NCBI GenBank assembly: GCA_022828595.1
Contig: JAKGHH010000006.1
Span: 18,224,499-18,288,498 of the forward strand
DNA length: 64,000 nt
Direction: 5' to 3'
From: Nelumbo lutea
Lineage: Eukaryota; Streptophyta; Magnoliopsida; Proteales; Nelumbonaceae
Shown in pieces: positions 12,492 through 22,935 of this stretch (positions are counted from its first letter, which is position 1; every line of letters starts with the position of its first letter). The notes beneath the pieces were generated by a model. That model was given only the letters and a program-made list of their open reading frames with translations. It was not told where the DNA came from and ran no database searches. The position numbers and the translations under genes are program-made.

Positions 12492-14401
12492 TAAAGGGAT
12501 GAGAGATCCATCATATGGATGGCCTAACCCTACAGGAAGGTTGGGCAAATTTTCAAAAATTTCTCTCTCCCATGTGGGAATCACATTCCCTATTTTAGAA
12601 AATTGCATTTTTGATGATCAATCTTGAAACCAAAATGGACCAGATCTGAAACCAAAAGGGAGGAGAGGGATATACCTGATATGGAGTAACAATAACTCCC
12701 AACGAAGGTGTTCACACCCAATGAGAGAACCAAAGACTGCTTCCACCAAAGATGACACAGTGTGTGGTGAAGCAGAATCAGTAGGACAATTCTTCAGCAA
12801 GAACCGAATTCTTCAGCAAGAATGTGATAAAGGGCAGGTGAGCACAAATTCATATTGCTTTTTCAACCAAAAGGCAATATCAAGAACTATTCTTGATCAC
12901 TCCCACTAGTGGAGATTGAACTGGTAGGGGGTGGCAAGAGCATGAGAGAAGAAGATAGTGCAGTCAAAATGTGTTGTCTCTCTCTGTAATTCAGCAGTCT
13001 GTTAGATGATTTTGAGAGGTTTGCCCTACTCTACTATTTATAGGCTTAAAGAGAGGTTCTCCTAATCCCATTAGAAGTTTTCTAATCCAAATCTTATATT
13101 TGGATCTAGACTCTTTTTAAGAGATAAGGATAATCCCTTATCTTATCTGTAAATAAAGATCAGCCTTCCTAATCAAATTAGGAGTTTCCTAATCCAAATC
13201 TTTATTTGGATCTAGACTCTTTGAGTGGATAGGGATTATCCCTTATCATATCTGCTGATCTAAATCCCAGAACCGCCCTCTTTTAATTAATCTTATTAAG
13301 CCAGATTGAATTGGGCTTTAGGCCCATTAAGCCTATGTTGTCACTATCCCCTCAATATGCTACCCAGATGGTTATCCTTGTATGGCGTGGGACCCAAACA
13401 TTGATCTACACATCAGCCACATGGGTTCAGCCCAACTTTTGTGAAAGGCCTGGCCGAATTCACTATAGGAGATAGTGAACCCCCGAGTCCATCACCATGG
13501 GCTCTTAATGAGCCCAACATTTACACTAAATGGTCCTTGGGTCAAGCCACCTTATAAAAACCCAAGGACTGTGGGCAGATGCAAGATTAGCCCATCAGGT
13601 AATACCTTCAATGGTCTTATATTTAACCTCTCAGCCCATAATGATCAAACACTACTCAACAAGAGAGGACCTCTCCCTCGGCTACAAGGTACAGTGGTGT
13701 ACTCTCTACTCACATGGATCCCAGGAATTAAAACCTTTTGCAAACATTTTAAAACCATAATATATATATATATATATTTTGCAAAACAAATTTCAATAGT
13801 TGAAATCAACTACTGGTAGTTTTGGTTTCCATCAGAGAGAGTGCATCCCTGGTCATTCACTTTGTCCAACAAAGGAGCTGATCTTGTCACTATGATTACC
13901 CACTCAAATGAATTCTCAGACTATCCCAACATACCCAGGTTTTAACCCCTCCAAGGATCTCACTGATTGGCATATTAAAGACAATCCAATCCGACACCTA
14001 GTGTAGTTTCACAATCAAGTCTAGGGGTCAGGTGTAGCATTCCAGTTTTGCCCATCTATCTCCAAGGTCTAGGGCAATACTAGAATTTTGGTCCAGTTCA
14101 GGGTTTCAAGAAAACCTACACTGCATGTACCTCAGGTCTCACCTGGCAGCTGAGACAAGCCACCCTAACCAACTTGGTGGCACATCATTGTCAGCCTTGG
14201 CAGGATAAATCTCCCCAAATCTATCCAACGGTTGTGAAGATACTAAACTAACATGAGTCTCATATGTGTCCAATTTAAGGGTTATTACACAAAAACACAC
14301 CATAATAACATGAATCAAATATGTACTTTATTTATTCATTTACATTAAATGTCATAATGTACATCATTCTGATTGGAGCTAAGGGCATACACTGTCTAAC
14401 A
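12492..14401 (-). repeat. 5' LTR of the old copia element
   Basis: A full-length LTR of 1910 bp. The left terminus is TAAAGGGATGAG where other copies have TGAAGGG, so the terminal dinucleotide has mutated; the right terminus CACTGTCTAACA is intact. A TATA-like CTATAAATAG (complement) lies near 13030-13042. Open frames inside it (for example 13475-13819) are not conserved between copies. Confidence 0.92.
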
Positions 14402-14568
14402 TTTACCCCTAAAGCCAAATACCAATCTATACAGAATTTGAGAATGCTAGAATTAGGATGCTTAACTAATTCTGTTTGGGATGACCTTGAGATGGGAAGG
14501 ATCTCTTTTCTTACTATAATTTTAAGACTTCATTGCAAAAGGATTAGCAATGATTAAGTTGGGGGGTG
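14402..14568 (+). other. internal 3' end of a gypsy-like element with polypurine tract
   Basis: This 167-bp remnant ends in AAGTTGGGGGGTG immediately before the LTR start TGATAACC, the layout of a polypurine tract. On the left it abuts the end of a copia LTR, so the rest of the element was deleted or replaced. Confidence 0.6.
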
Positions 14569-15971
14569 TGATAACCCTGCATTTTGATGCCATAAGAGCA
14601 TCAATTTAGGGGTATTTTCAGCTTTAAAGTAGTCAAATTGTATCATTTTCCCAGTTAATTCCAATGTTGTGACCTCTGAGGGTCTCTGTGCAAATTCTGT
14701 GCAAGTGAGTGTTTTCATGAAAAACTGTGAACAGGAGGGCATCTCCAATCTGCTAAACCTAGTTTGGCACCCCTCCTACTGTATTAGCATGCTCCCCACG
14801 CCATAGAAAACCTTAGGGCACCTTTTATACCATTTTTTTCACTCTTAGCAAACCCTCGCCGCCCCTAGGTGTTTAATCTCCACCCTCTACCTCTTTTAAT
14901 CTCAACCTCTCATTCTAGGGCACTCTTTTTGTAGCTTTTAAACCCTAGGGTGCCACCTAACTACTAATCCTCACCATTCAGCCCCTCACCACTAGATCTC
15001 AGCCCTCCACTCCATCTTATATTTCTGCCATCCACTCTAGAATGCCACCCACTCTTGTAATCTCCACCTTTCAACCTTAGGCACCTCAATCTCCTCCATT
15101 CATTTCACGGTGCCCAAATCTCAGCCTTACATAATATTAGGTGCCCTCCTTCTATTCTCAGCCTTAAGATCACCCCAAAGCCATCCTAACCCTCAATTAG
15201 GAACCCTTGGGCGCCCATAACTTTGCTAAAATCCAGATGTCGCCCCTCTCTTTCTCTCTAATCCTAATTGTATCCACCCTTCTCTATTAAAAGGACCCAA
15301 GAGCTCTTGAGAAAGGGTTGAATTCTGCCCCCAGGTAAGACGAAAGGCTGATCTTGAGAAGTTCAAGGGTAGAGCAAGAGGAGGACACTCAGGCAAGAGG
15401 AGGGGTTCTTACTTGCAGTTCGCCAACACCACTACTGCCACCTCTGGAATAGAATCCCAACCACTTTTACTTTATTTTAGTTTTAATTTTTGTTCTTTCA
15501 ATTCCAGTTTCCTTATTTACTTTCTACAATTTATTTTCATTTCGTTTGATCTTCTTTTTATTTTCTACAAATCTGCAATTTGACTAGGTAAGATGAAAGG
15601 CCTAGCTTGAGAAGTTCGAGGGTCAAAGGAGAGAACCAGAGACTACTACCTCTGATCGGATTACATATTTTTATTTCATTTCTTTTGTTAATTTATTTCT
15701 GTATTTATTTATGTTTCTACACATTTAACTTTTAGTACTATTCGAATTCTATATTTTCCTTAGTTTAATTAATTAATTTTTATAATTCTGCACTTCCCTC
15801 TTGTGTTCTCTTGTCCAGATTTGAGTATGTATTAATTTTTCCCTCGCTTCCCTATGGATACAACCCATTCTCACCAATTTACTACATTAGTATTTGTTTG
15901 AGAATTGGAAAAATTATAAATGTTTAAACTGGTGTTTCGAAGTGTTTAACGATGCATTTCCAGATGCACCA
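14569..15971 (+). mobile_element. 3' LTR of the gypsy-like family seen at 3517-4994
   Basis: Starts TGATAACCCTGCATTT and ends ...GATGCACCA; 1403 bp. It shares with the first copy the TATA region (CTCTATTAAAAGG near 15281), the AGAAGTTCGAGGGTCAAAGG segment, and the TTTTTCCCTCGCTTCCCTATGG (near 15836) segment typical of plant gypsy R/U5 regions. Right of it lies protease sequence of an unrelated copia element, so this gypsy element had inserted into that copia. Confidence 0.85.
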
Positions 15972-15979
15972 AGGCCCCT

Positions 15980-17054
15980 GTCATATGATTTGTAGCACCA
16001 TAATCAATTATCCAAACATAAGAGGGAGAAGAGCAATAACCAGAGAACTCACCAAATAGGCCGATAGAAAAAAAAAGGCAGATGAGATGGCAAAGGATAC
16101 CGGTTGCTATATCTCTTCCTTATTCATGGTAACAAAGGATTCTCCCTTAGCAATAGGGGTATCGGGTACTCATCCCTCAGACGCCTGATAAGCTCATGGG
16201 TAATTCTTCTTCATGGGTCCCTTGACTGGACAAATTGGGCAATCTAGAATGATATGTCTATGTTGTTTGCAATATGTGTAAACATTCTTCTTTTTGCAAT
16301 GAGAGGTTTTATGTCCATATCCTTTACATTCATAGCATTGAGTTTTAGAAGGGTCTTTTCCACTAGATTTCTTATTCCCTCATGCAAGAAAAATAGTATC
16401 AATCGCTGAGTCAAGATGTTTCCCATCTATGTTTGCAACAGTTAGGAGTCTAGTTTCTTACCTTAAGAACTCTCCCATCATAGAGTCTAAGTCTGGAATA
16501 GTTCCTCTACTCAAAATATTTGACCTGATTATTACATACTCAGGTCTCAATCTCATGTGAAACTGGTTAACTTTCCTATTTTCAAAATGTTTCTACAAAT
16601 ACTTGACACATTCAATGGGATCAAAAGGTTCTGTATGAACAAGTTCATATTTAGCCCGAAGATCAATAAATCCTGAATAGTATTCTTGTATCCTTTTTGT
16701 CCCCGTGTCAATAAGCAAAGATTTCAGATTCAATCTGGTATTGCCATGACATATTGGACTGATGATAAACATTTTTCATATAAGCATACATCTCATAGGC
16801 AGTCCTCAGTCTTCTCATAGGAACAGTAATGTGAGGCACAATGGAGCTCAAAATCCAGGAGACTAACTTTCTGTTATCTAGCTTCCATTGTGTATAGGCT
16901 TTACTATCAGCCTCAGTCTCATTAGGTTTACATATAGTCCCATTCAAGTAGCCTTCAAGTCCCTTTCCCTCAACATAGAAATCAAAATGGAACTCCACAT
17001 ATTGTAGTTAATTCCATAAAATTTTATAGGGAGAAAATCAACCTTTTCAGACAT
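15980..17054 (-). pseudogene. copia gag and protease start (UBN2-type gag)
   Basis: Gag starts at 17054 (MSEKVDFLPIKFYGINYNMW). It continues in 16998-16708 with FYVEGKGLEGYLNGTICKP, WILSSIVPHITVPM and MKNVYHQSNMSWQYQIE, which match copia-type gag polypeptides. A zinc knuckle (CKGYGHKTSHC preceded by CYE) lies near 16340, followed by a second cysteine-rich stretch CPICPVKGP. Near 16010 WIIDYGATNHMTG is the protease active-site region, with DYGAT where functional elements have DSGAT. Frameshifts interrupt gag near 16700 and 16430. Confidence 0.8.
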
Positions 17055-17825
17055 TATAAATGAGCAAAAAAAATAAATAAATAAACAACCCAAAATAGCA
17101 ACAATGATGTTGGAAAAGTACTCAAATCAGCAATGAACAAGGCAAAAAATTACTTCAGTTGAACACATTATTCTTCAAAAAAGTAAAATGAGGACTGAAG
17201 CATGAAATATAGACAAATCCAAGGCAACTTCAGCAGGAAACTTTAGAGAAGTATAAAAAATCCTCCAATAAACAACACAGAATTAGGGCAACACAAACTA
17301 GGGTTCCAAGGACTGATAACAGTTGATTATGACAATAGTGTGATGCACCAACCTGAAATGAGAAGTTTTCTAGATCAGCTTGAAGAGAGGACTTGATATT
17401 TGTTGAAGTTCCTCAGTCAAAAAAAGAAACCAGGTTTGAAACTACTGCTGTTGAGGGAGGAAGTAGCCAGACTGTTGAGATTCCTTAATCTATAATTGTT
17501 CAAAACTGAACCACAAGAAGAAAAGCAGCTGCCACCCTAGAAAAATCAGTACACAGTTAGAGGAAGAAAACAAATCTGCTTCCGCCCAAGAGAGAAGACC
17601 AGAACTCCTCCAAGACTTGTCAGTTTCTACTGATTTTCTGAGAGAAAGAAGAAGGTTTTGGGCGACACAGCCAGTCAGAATCCTTCCAAACAGAAGCTTT
17701 CAAGAGGAACAATGGTTAGGATTAAAGAGAACAGCCTTAACACTAGCCAAAAACACCCTAAGAATAAAAAATTCTAATATTCCCAACAAATGAGCGAGGA
17801 AAGAGCAAAGCTTATAGAGAAGCCT
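17055..17825 (-). other. leader of the second copia family
   Basis: A/G-rich sequence between the primer-binding site and gag, with no open frame of note. Confidence 0.6.
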
Positions 17826-17837
17826 GCTCTGATACCA
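17826..17837 (-). other. primer-binding site (initiator tRNA-Met)
   Basis: GCTCTGATACCA, complement of TGGTATCAGAGC, directly left of the probable LTR start at 17838. Confidence 0.9.
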
Positions 17838-18116
17838 TATCAATAGACATAGAGCAGAGTACTGAATTCTGGGGATGAAGAATGGATGATTCGACCCTAC
17901 CTTATGGGTCCTTTATATACAAAGTGACATTAAAGAAATTATAGAGAGGCCCTTGTAGGGCAACACAATTTAGAGAATTTATAGAGAGGCACTTGCAGGG
18001 CTGAAGTAAAAGTAATGATAAATAAGAAAACAATACACTAAGGACTACAATAAAATGGTACATCAGGGAGTTTCTTCATAAGAACTTGGATCCAATTAAT
18101 AATCGGCTGATCCAAC
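17838..18116 (-). repeat. probable short 5' LTR of the second copia family
   Basis: Begins next to the primer-binding site as TATCAATAG, consistent with a mutated TG terminus. The outer end is uncertain: I place it near ATCCAAC at 18105-18116 because no second LTR remains for comparison. Confidence 0.4.
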
Positions 18117-19234
18117 TAAAATCTAAGTCCAATAAAAAAAATATTATTTTATGTATATATGTAGTATAAATATGTATACATATAGACATTATGTATAATT
18201 ATATAAAGTTTATAATTGATAAATTTAATATTTTATATTTATATACAATTGACATACATATATACTTTAAAAATAATTAGTTCTTTAAAACATTTTTATT
18301 TTTTTGTTCATTTTAAACACAATAAGATGGCTGCATATTAAGCCCAAATCCAATCCAAAATCTGACTTAATAATCAGATGTAGATGTGGATCTTGAGATT
18401 TCACAATTGAATGCAACTGCATATCTATTTGGTTCTAGTCCATTTATAGCTCTATTGCTTGCATTATGTGTGGCCTTGGTGCACATCTAAGCTAGACCTA
18501 TCTAAGAAGAAAATAGTTTCTTGAGCTTGGAAATTTGTAGGCCTTGTCAAGTTGGGCTAAGTTATAAACGATCATCCCCAAGTAATGGAGTCTTATGACA
18601 TTTCAAATTGGGACATTATTAGTTTTATTATTTTAATTAATTTTTATATGGAATGCAAATGGTTTATTAATTTTAATTATCCTATTAATATTAATTATTT
18701 TTAAATAGAATTCAAATGATTTTAATTTTTAATATAGGAACTACTAAGTTTTATTAATTTCTTAATTTTTTATAGTTGCTAAATAAAAACTTTCTAAAGT
18801 TTAATATTTTAATTAAATTTAACATTTTTTTTAATTTTAGTCATTAGGCTTCAAATTATAATTTTCTAACAATTAACCAATTAAATAGAATTTGAATATG
18901 ATACAAATAAATGGAATTTGAATGAGAGTAGAATTCTCTCTTTTTGGAATACAATAGGCTAATAATGGAAGAGGCCTATAAAAATATGCTAAAATAGGTT
19001 AATGGTAGAAGGGGTGGAACTTATGTCTTAAATTTCTCTCTCTCTCTCATTATTTTTAGGTGATTTAACTATTTACTATATTTTTTAACTAGTCTTTAAA
19101 CTATTATTTGTTTATGAGCTGGGTTGGGCCCATGCCAGCTTTGAAATTTGTGGGCCTAATGTGGATCCAGGCCCGAGCCAGACTGAAATGATCACCCCTA
19201 AGAAAATTACTTTTGGTTTATTAGATTAATGAGG

Positions 19235-19269
<35 letters not shown>

Positions 19270-19499
19270 AATAAAAAATAAAATAATAAAAATAAAGAAA
19301 AATAAAAAGGAAAAGAGTAAATGAATTTTAAGCAAATTAATGGAGTAATTAAGAGGAGAAAGAATTAGTGGAGTGGGTTATTGGAAAAGAGAGATTTAAT
19401 GGAATGAATATTGAGGAGAGATGATCAAAGGAGTAGTAAATTGCTTGTATTGAAAAGGACCATCTTGGAAAAGGTCCTTATAGTGATGAAGAACTAATG
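18117..19499. other. AT-rich sequence with possible MITE ends
   Basis: Mostly A/T-rich DNA without a coding signal. A pure GA microsatellite sits at about 19230-19266. Two segments ending GATCATCCCCAAG (18570-18582) and GATCACCCCTAAG (19190-19202), each preceded by GGCCC/GGGCT-rich sequence, resemble one end of hAT-type non-autonomous elements, but I find no matching opposite ends. Confidence 0.4.
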
Positions 19500-19892
19500 T
19501 ATTGGGAAAACATCCATAAATCATGCTGAAGTGTGAGCTGCATGGGAATCCCACAGTGTTGCTTTAAATTTCATAGATTCCGTGATTAGTATTGAGGGTG
19601 ACTCAAAGCTTGTGATAGATTGTCTCTATAAGCTGATGCCCCCCCTTGGAACATTTTGACGATTACTGAAGAGTGTTTGAAGTTGAACATGTTGCTGGAT
19701 CGTCGTCTCTCCTATTGCCATATTTTTCAAGAACCAAACAAAGCAACAAATTGGTTAATTCATGAAGCCTTTGATAATATTTTCCCATCCCTCCCTCCCT
19801 TCCTCTCCCTCTAGATTTTATTTGTCTTTTTGACTCTTGGGGGCATGCTACTCCCCCGTCTCGTGTGCATCTTATGTTCTATCAAAAAAAAA
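19500..19892 (+). mobile_element. LINE 3' end, 5'-truncated
   Basis: Translated fragments show the C-terminal RNase H-like domain of plant L1-type LINEs: SIEGDSKLVIDCL near 19588, then RRLSYCHIFQEPNKATNWL near 19705. A short tail GGMLLPRLVCIL precedes the stop region and a poly(A) at 19880-19892. Several frameshifts and a C-run (19640-19646) break the frame. The 5' end is not sharp; I begin it where similarity becomes guesswork. Confidence 0.65.
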
Positions 19893-20504
19893 AAAAGAAA
19901 GAGAAAAAGAATAGAGAGTTGTTGGTGATTTAATTATGAGAGATGATAGTCTTAGACTTAAAGTTGATTGACTACTTAAATAAATTTGTTCAATTTTAAA
20001 AATAAAAATTCAAAAAAACTACAAAATAGATAAACGGTAAGGGAGAAAGGAGAGCCAAATAAGATGGTTGGATCAGTATACCAAGTGACCTAGTAAGTTT
20101 TTTTTGGGTCCAATATTTTTTATGATTCTCAACAAATTAAAAAGAAAAAAAAACAAAAAAAACAAAAGGTTGAATGGTTCAATCCCGCACTAAACCAATT
20201 AGCCAATCAGTCCGGCTAGTCATATCGAAGACTAGAGATCAAATCTCACCTTCACTAGGGTTGAATGGTTCAATCCCCCATTAACTTAATTATATTTGTT
20301 CATATATACTAAAAACTTATATTTTATCTATTATTAAAGTTGATTTGGATGTTTTTTTTTCTAATTTTTAATAGGTTCCAATTTCATATAAGTAGTTATA
20401 AATTAATTTTGTTCATAAAATGTAATAATAAAATAATTTGTATCATTTTATTCATATTGTATATATAATATTTCAATCATTTCTAGTTTTATTTAGGTAA
20501 AATA
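19893..20504. other. AT-rich flank, nothing recognised
   Basis: A/T-rich DNA containing a direct repeat of GTTGAATGGTTCAATCCC (about 20169 and 20261) about 90 bp apart. The GGTAAAATA just left of 20505 may be the true outer tip of the MULE-like element that follows. Confidence 0.4.
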
Positions 20505-20871
20505 CAAAAACCTCCCATGAAGTTTCTGACAATCATAAAAACCTCCCCTATAGTTTAACATTAGCAAAAACTTCCCTTCTATTTCCAAAAAAATCAACAA
20601 AAACCTCCCTTCCATCAACGACCAAGATGAAAAACGTTAAACCAATGATAATTTTTTCAACATGCCTATTTTACCCCTCCGGTTATGATGCATGGCACAA
20701 CCACGAGTTCTCTCTCTGCGGTGCTGATCCCTTTGTTTCTAGTTCCAATCAGTTCAATCATTTCTCCGATGAGATCTCAACATCACTTGGGAGATTGCTA
20801 GTGATGGTGAGCTTCGATCTGAGGTATTCCTCAACAATCCCTCATTGTGTGGATTTCCTCGGCACCATCAG
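20505..20871 (+). repeat. left TIR of the MULE-like element, with LRR fragment
   Basis: About 367 bp matching the complement of the right arm. It shares the CAAAAACCTCCC start, a block of AAAACCTCCCTTC repeats (internal copies at 20536, 20569 and 20600), ATTTTACCCCTC, and an LRR-encoding part readable as FSDEISTSLGRLLVMVSFDL (about 20761-20823). Compared with the right arm it lacks about 55 bp after GATCTGAGG, which removes the rest of one LRR before NNPSLCGFP. Confidence 0.8.
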
Positions 20872-20923
20872 TTACCCTAACTCCATCGACTCTTCTCCCC
20901 GTTCCCGCAACGCAGACAGCTAG
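20627..20923 (+). CDS. chimeric ORF: TIR, LRR fragment and PB1-gene N-terminus
   Basis: A 98-codon open frame starting inside the TIR (MKNVKPMIIF). It contains the LRR segment SDEISTSLGRLLVMVSFDLR, typical of the last repeats of LRR receptor kinases, and ends with ISYPNSIDSSPRSRNAD, which matches the N-terminal tail of plant PB1-domain proteins. The two captured pieces therefore read through in one frame, although the LRR segment is frame-shifted around NNPSLCGF. A TAG stop follows just before the PB1 domain proper. Whether it is expressed is unknown; Pack-MULE chimeric ORFs are sometimes transcribed. Confidence 0.4.
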   Translation: MKNVKPMIIFSTCLFYPSGYDAWHNHEFSLCGADPFVSSSNQFNHFSDEISTSLGRLLVMVSFDLRYSSTIPHCVDFLGTISYPNSIDSSPRSRNADS

Positions 20924-21326
20924 GATGAGCCTCTCCCACTGGTTCCCGATGCTAAACTGTGCCTCATGTGCAGCTACGGCGATCACATCATTCCACGCCC
21001 TCACAACAAGTCTCTTTGCTACCTCAATGAGATACCCATATCTTCGTTGTGGATCGCCACTCTTCTCTCGCCGACCTCTCCACTCACCTCTCTCGTAGTC
21101 TCCTCAATGGCCGCTCCTTCACCCTTAAGTACCAGCTCCCCAACAAGGACCTTGACTCCCCCATTTCCGTCACTACCAATGAAGATATCGAGAATATGAT
21201 TAAAGAGTATGATCACACTTGAGCTTCATCCTTGAAGCCCTCTCACTTGCGGTTGTTTCTTTTCGCTTCGAAGCCCAATTCGGCTTCATTAATCGAGTCA
21301 CTGCTCAATGACTCTAAGTCAAAGAA
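20865..21326 (+). pseudogene. captured PB1-domain gene fragment, first part
   Basis: Conceptual translation, with one stop and frame changes, gives SIDSSPRSR, then CSYGDHIIPRPHNKSLCYL, then NGRSFTLKYQLPNKDLD and TTNEDIENMIKEYD. This is the order of a plant PB1 (octicosapeptide/Phox/Bem1p) domain: the basic N-terminal strand, the extended strand, and the acidic OPCA-like loop. After the domain comes LRLFLFASKPNSASLIESLL, also found downstream of the domain in that family. The Athila-like insertion splits it at 21327. The function of the source gene (a PB1 scaffold protein of unknown partner) is known only by family. Confidence 0.75.
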
Positions 21327-22872
21327 TGATGAGAATAAAATTTGGTATATCTTTATCCCTCAATATTTAGTATTTTGCACTTAATTGGTACCTAATTGGA
21401 CTCATTACTCTTGTATTTCGATTCAGAGCAAGCATATAGGCGATTGGAAGAAAACAAAGCTAATCGGATGTTTTTGCACAGTTTCGGCACCGATCAGTGA
21501 TCTGGGCATAACTCTCAATTCCGGACTCTGATTTGGACAATTCAAGAAGCACTGGAAAGATAAGAAAAAGTCCCACAACTTTTATATTTTGGGTTTTGGC
21601 AGAATCTATACGCATAGAAGAAGAATTCGGGCCCAAATTCGGAAAAATTTTGTAGCAAGGCCCATTTCACAAGATGAAACCTATTTCGCAAAAAAGTCTT
21701 GAAGCAAGCCCAAATTGTTAAAGAAGCCCAGTTCAAATTCAAGATCCAAGAGTCCCATTAGAATAGAAGTTGAACGTAATCTCAATAAAATAGTTTTATC
21801 AGATTTAAATTCTCAAATTGTAATCCTAGAAAGATAAGAGATGAGAGTTAGGTAGGATAAGTTCAATTTTTAGACTAGGACTTTCCAGTTTGAGGATAAT
21901 ATCCTTAAGGGAGTTGGAGAGCAGCCCTCTCCCCAAATCTATATAAAGGGGGAGGGGGGGCGGACCAGCACCCAAGTCATCAATTTTCCTCCAAGAGAGC
22001 TTCAGTCTTGAGAGAGAGAAATCAGCAACCAAGGAGGAAGAAGCAAGAGTTCACCCTCTTTCTCAGATAGAAAGTGCGATTCCATCATGAGGTGTCTGTA
22101 AGTTTTTTTTTCTGATTGAAGGGTTAGAGAAGCCTTGATTTTGTAACATTGTAAGATCTAATTGATTTTTATTTTAGTTCATTGTTTATGGGTATTCATA
22201 TGTTTTCAGCGAATTAACTGTGAGGATTATTTTTGTTGATAAAGCAAGAAGGGCCCCTTGCTCATTCAATGGAAATAATCCATGGCTGATTGAACCTCCA
22301 GTTTCATATATGATTGGTAGGTCCGATCATGGTGGCAATTAACATAAATTGATTGCAAAAAAGTTTCCAATTTATGTTAGGAAAATATATGATCTGGTTT
22401 AAACAATCCGAGCTTGTGAGATTGCTGACCAGAATTGGGTCTCTCCCCTCTTAATTCTATTAATAGGTTAAATCCTAAGAGCTTGTTTAGGACTGCCTAT
22501 TAATAAGGGAAGCAATCAAAGAGATTGTTTTGGTTGTCGAATAATAAGAGTAGAGGCTGGCTGTTAGAGCTTGTTAATAGATATAACCAATTTATTCATA
22601 AACATGAATCTATCTTTGCATCAAGAATCAATGCTACGAATCAAAGCTGAACTTGTCCCTTCAACCGGAAACCATCTCCCATCAATTTAATCTTTGTTTT
22701 CTGTTATTTTCTACTATCTTCTTATTTTCCTTAGCTTTACAACCCCCCTTAATCCATCTACTTGGAAATAAATCCACCCAATCCCTGTGGAGAATGACCT
22801 TGCTCATCACTATCTGCCAATTATTGACCCAGAGCAAGACTATTTATCTTTGGTTGGGTTCAGCACCCACCA
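21327..22872 (+). repeat. 5' LTR of the Athila-like element
   Basis: 1546 bp, TG...CA. A TATA box CTATATAAAG at 21939-21948 is followed by a G-run, marking the U3/R border. It differs from the 3' LTR by several indels and substitutions; for example the 3' LTR lacks the TTAATAGATATAACC segment of 22574-22588. Confidence 0.93.
21939..21948 (+). promoter_or_regulatory. TATA box of the Athila-like 5' LTR
   Basis: CTATATAAAG followed by GGGGGAGG; the same motif is at 28870-28879 in the 3' LTR. Start of transcription is expected about 30 bp downstream. Confidence 0.7.
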
Positions 22873-22877
22873 AATTT

Positions 22878-22895
22878 TGGCGCCGTTGCCGGGGA
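22878..22895 (+). other. primer-binding site (tRNA-Asp)
   Basis: TGGCGCCGTTGCCGGGGA, complementary to the 3' end of plant tRNA-Asp, 5 bp after the LTR. This primer is typical of Athila-type elements. Confidence 0.93.
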
Positions 22896-22935
22896 TTGGC
22901 ATCCTAAGTAGGTTTATTTCCTTTTGTTTGGTTTA

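Larger units (their letters stand above)
6285..14401 (-). mobile_element. old copia element, minus strand, 3' LTR truncated
   Basis: The order on the minus strand is 5' LTR (12492-14401), primer-binding site, long leader, gag, protease, integrase, RT, RNase H, and 3' LTR (6285-7116, only the U3 side left). It belongs to the same family as 30804-40331. It carries an internal deletion of RT, a tandem duplication in integrase, a lost gag start codon and many stops. No target duplication can be tested because the left end is broken. Confidence 0.9.
15972..18116 (-). mobile_element. second copia family, 3' half lost
   Basis: Minus-strand order: short 5' LTR (about 17838-18116), primer-binding site, leader, gag and the start of protease, then truncation at 15972 by the gypsy LTR. 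The LTR is far shorter than in the other copia family and gag is of a different type, so it is a separate lineage. Confidence 0.7.
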
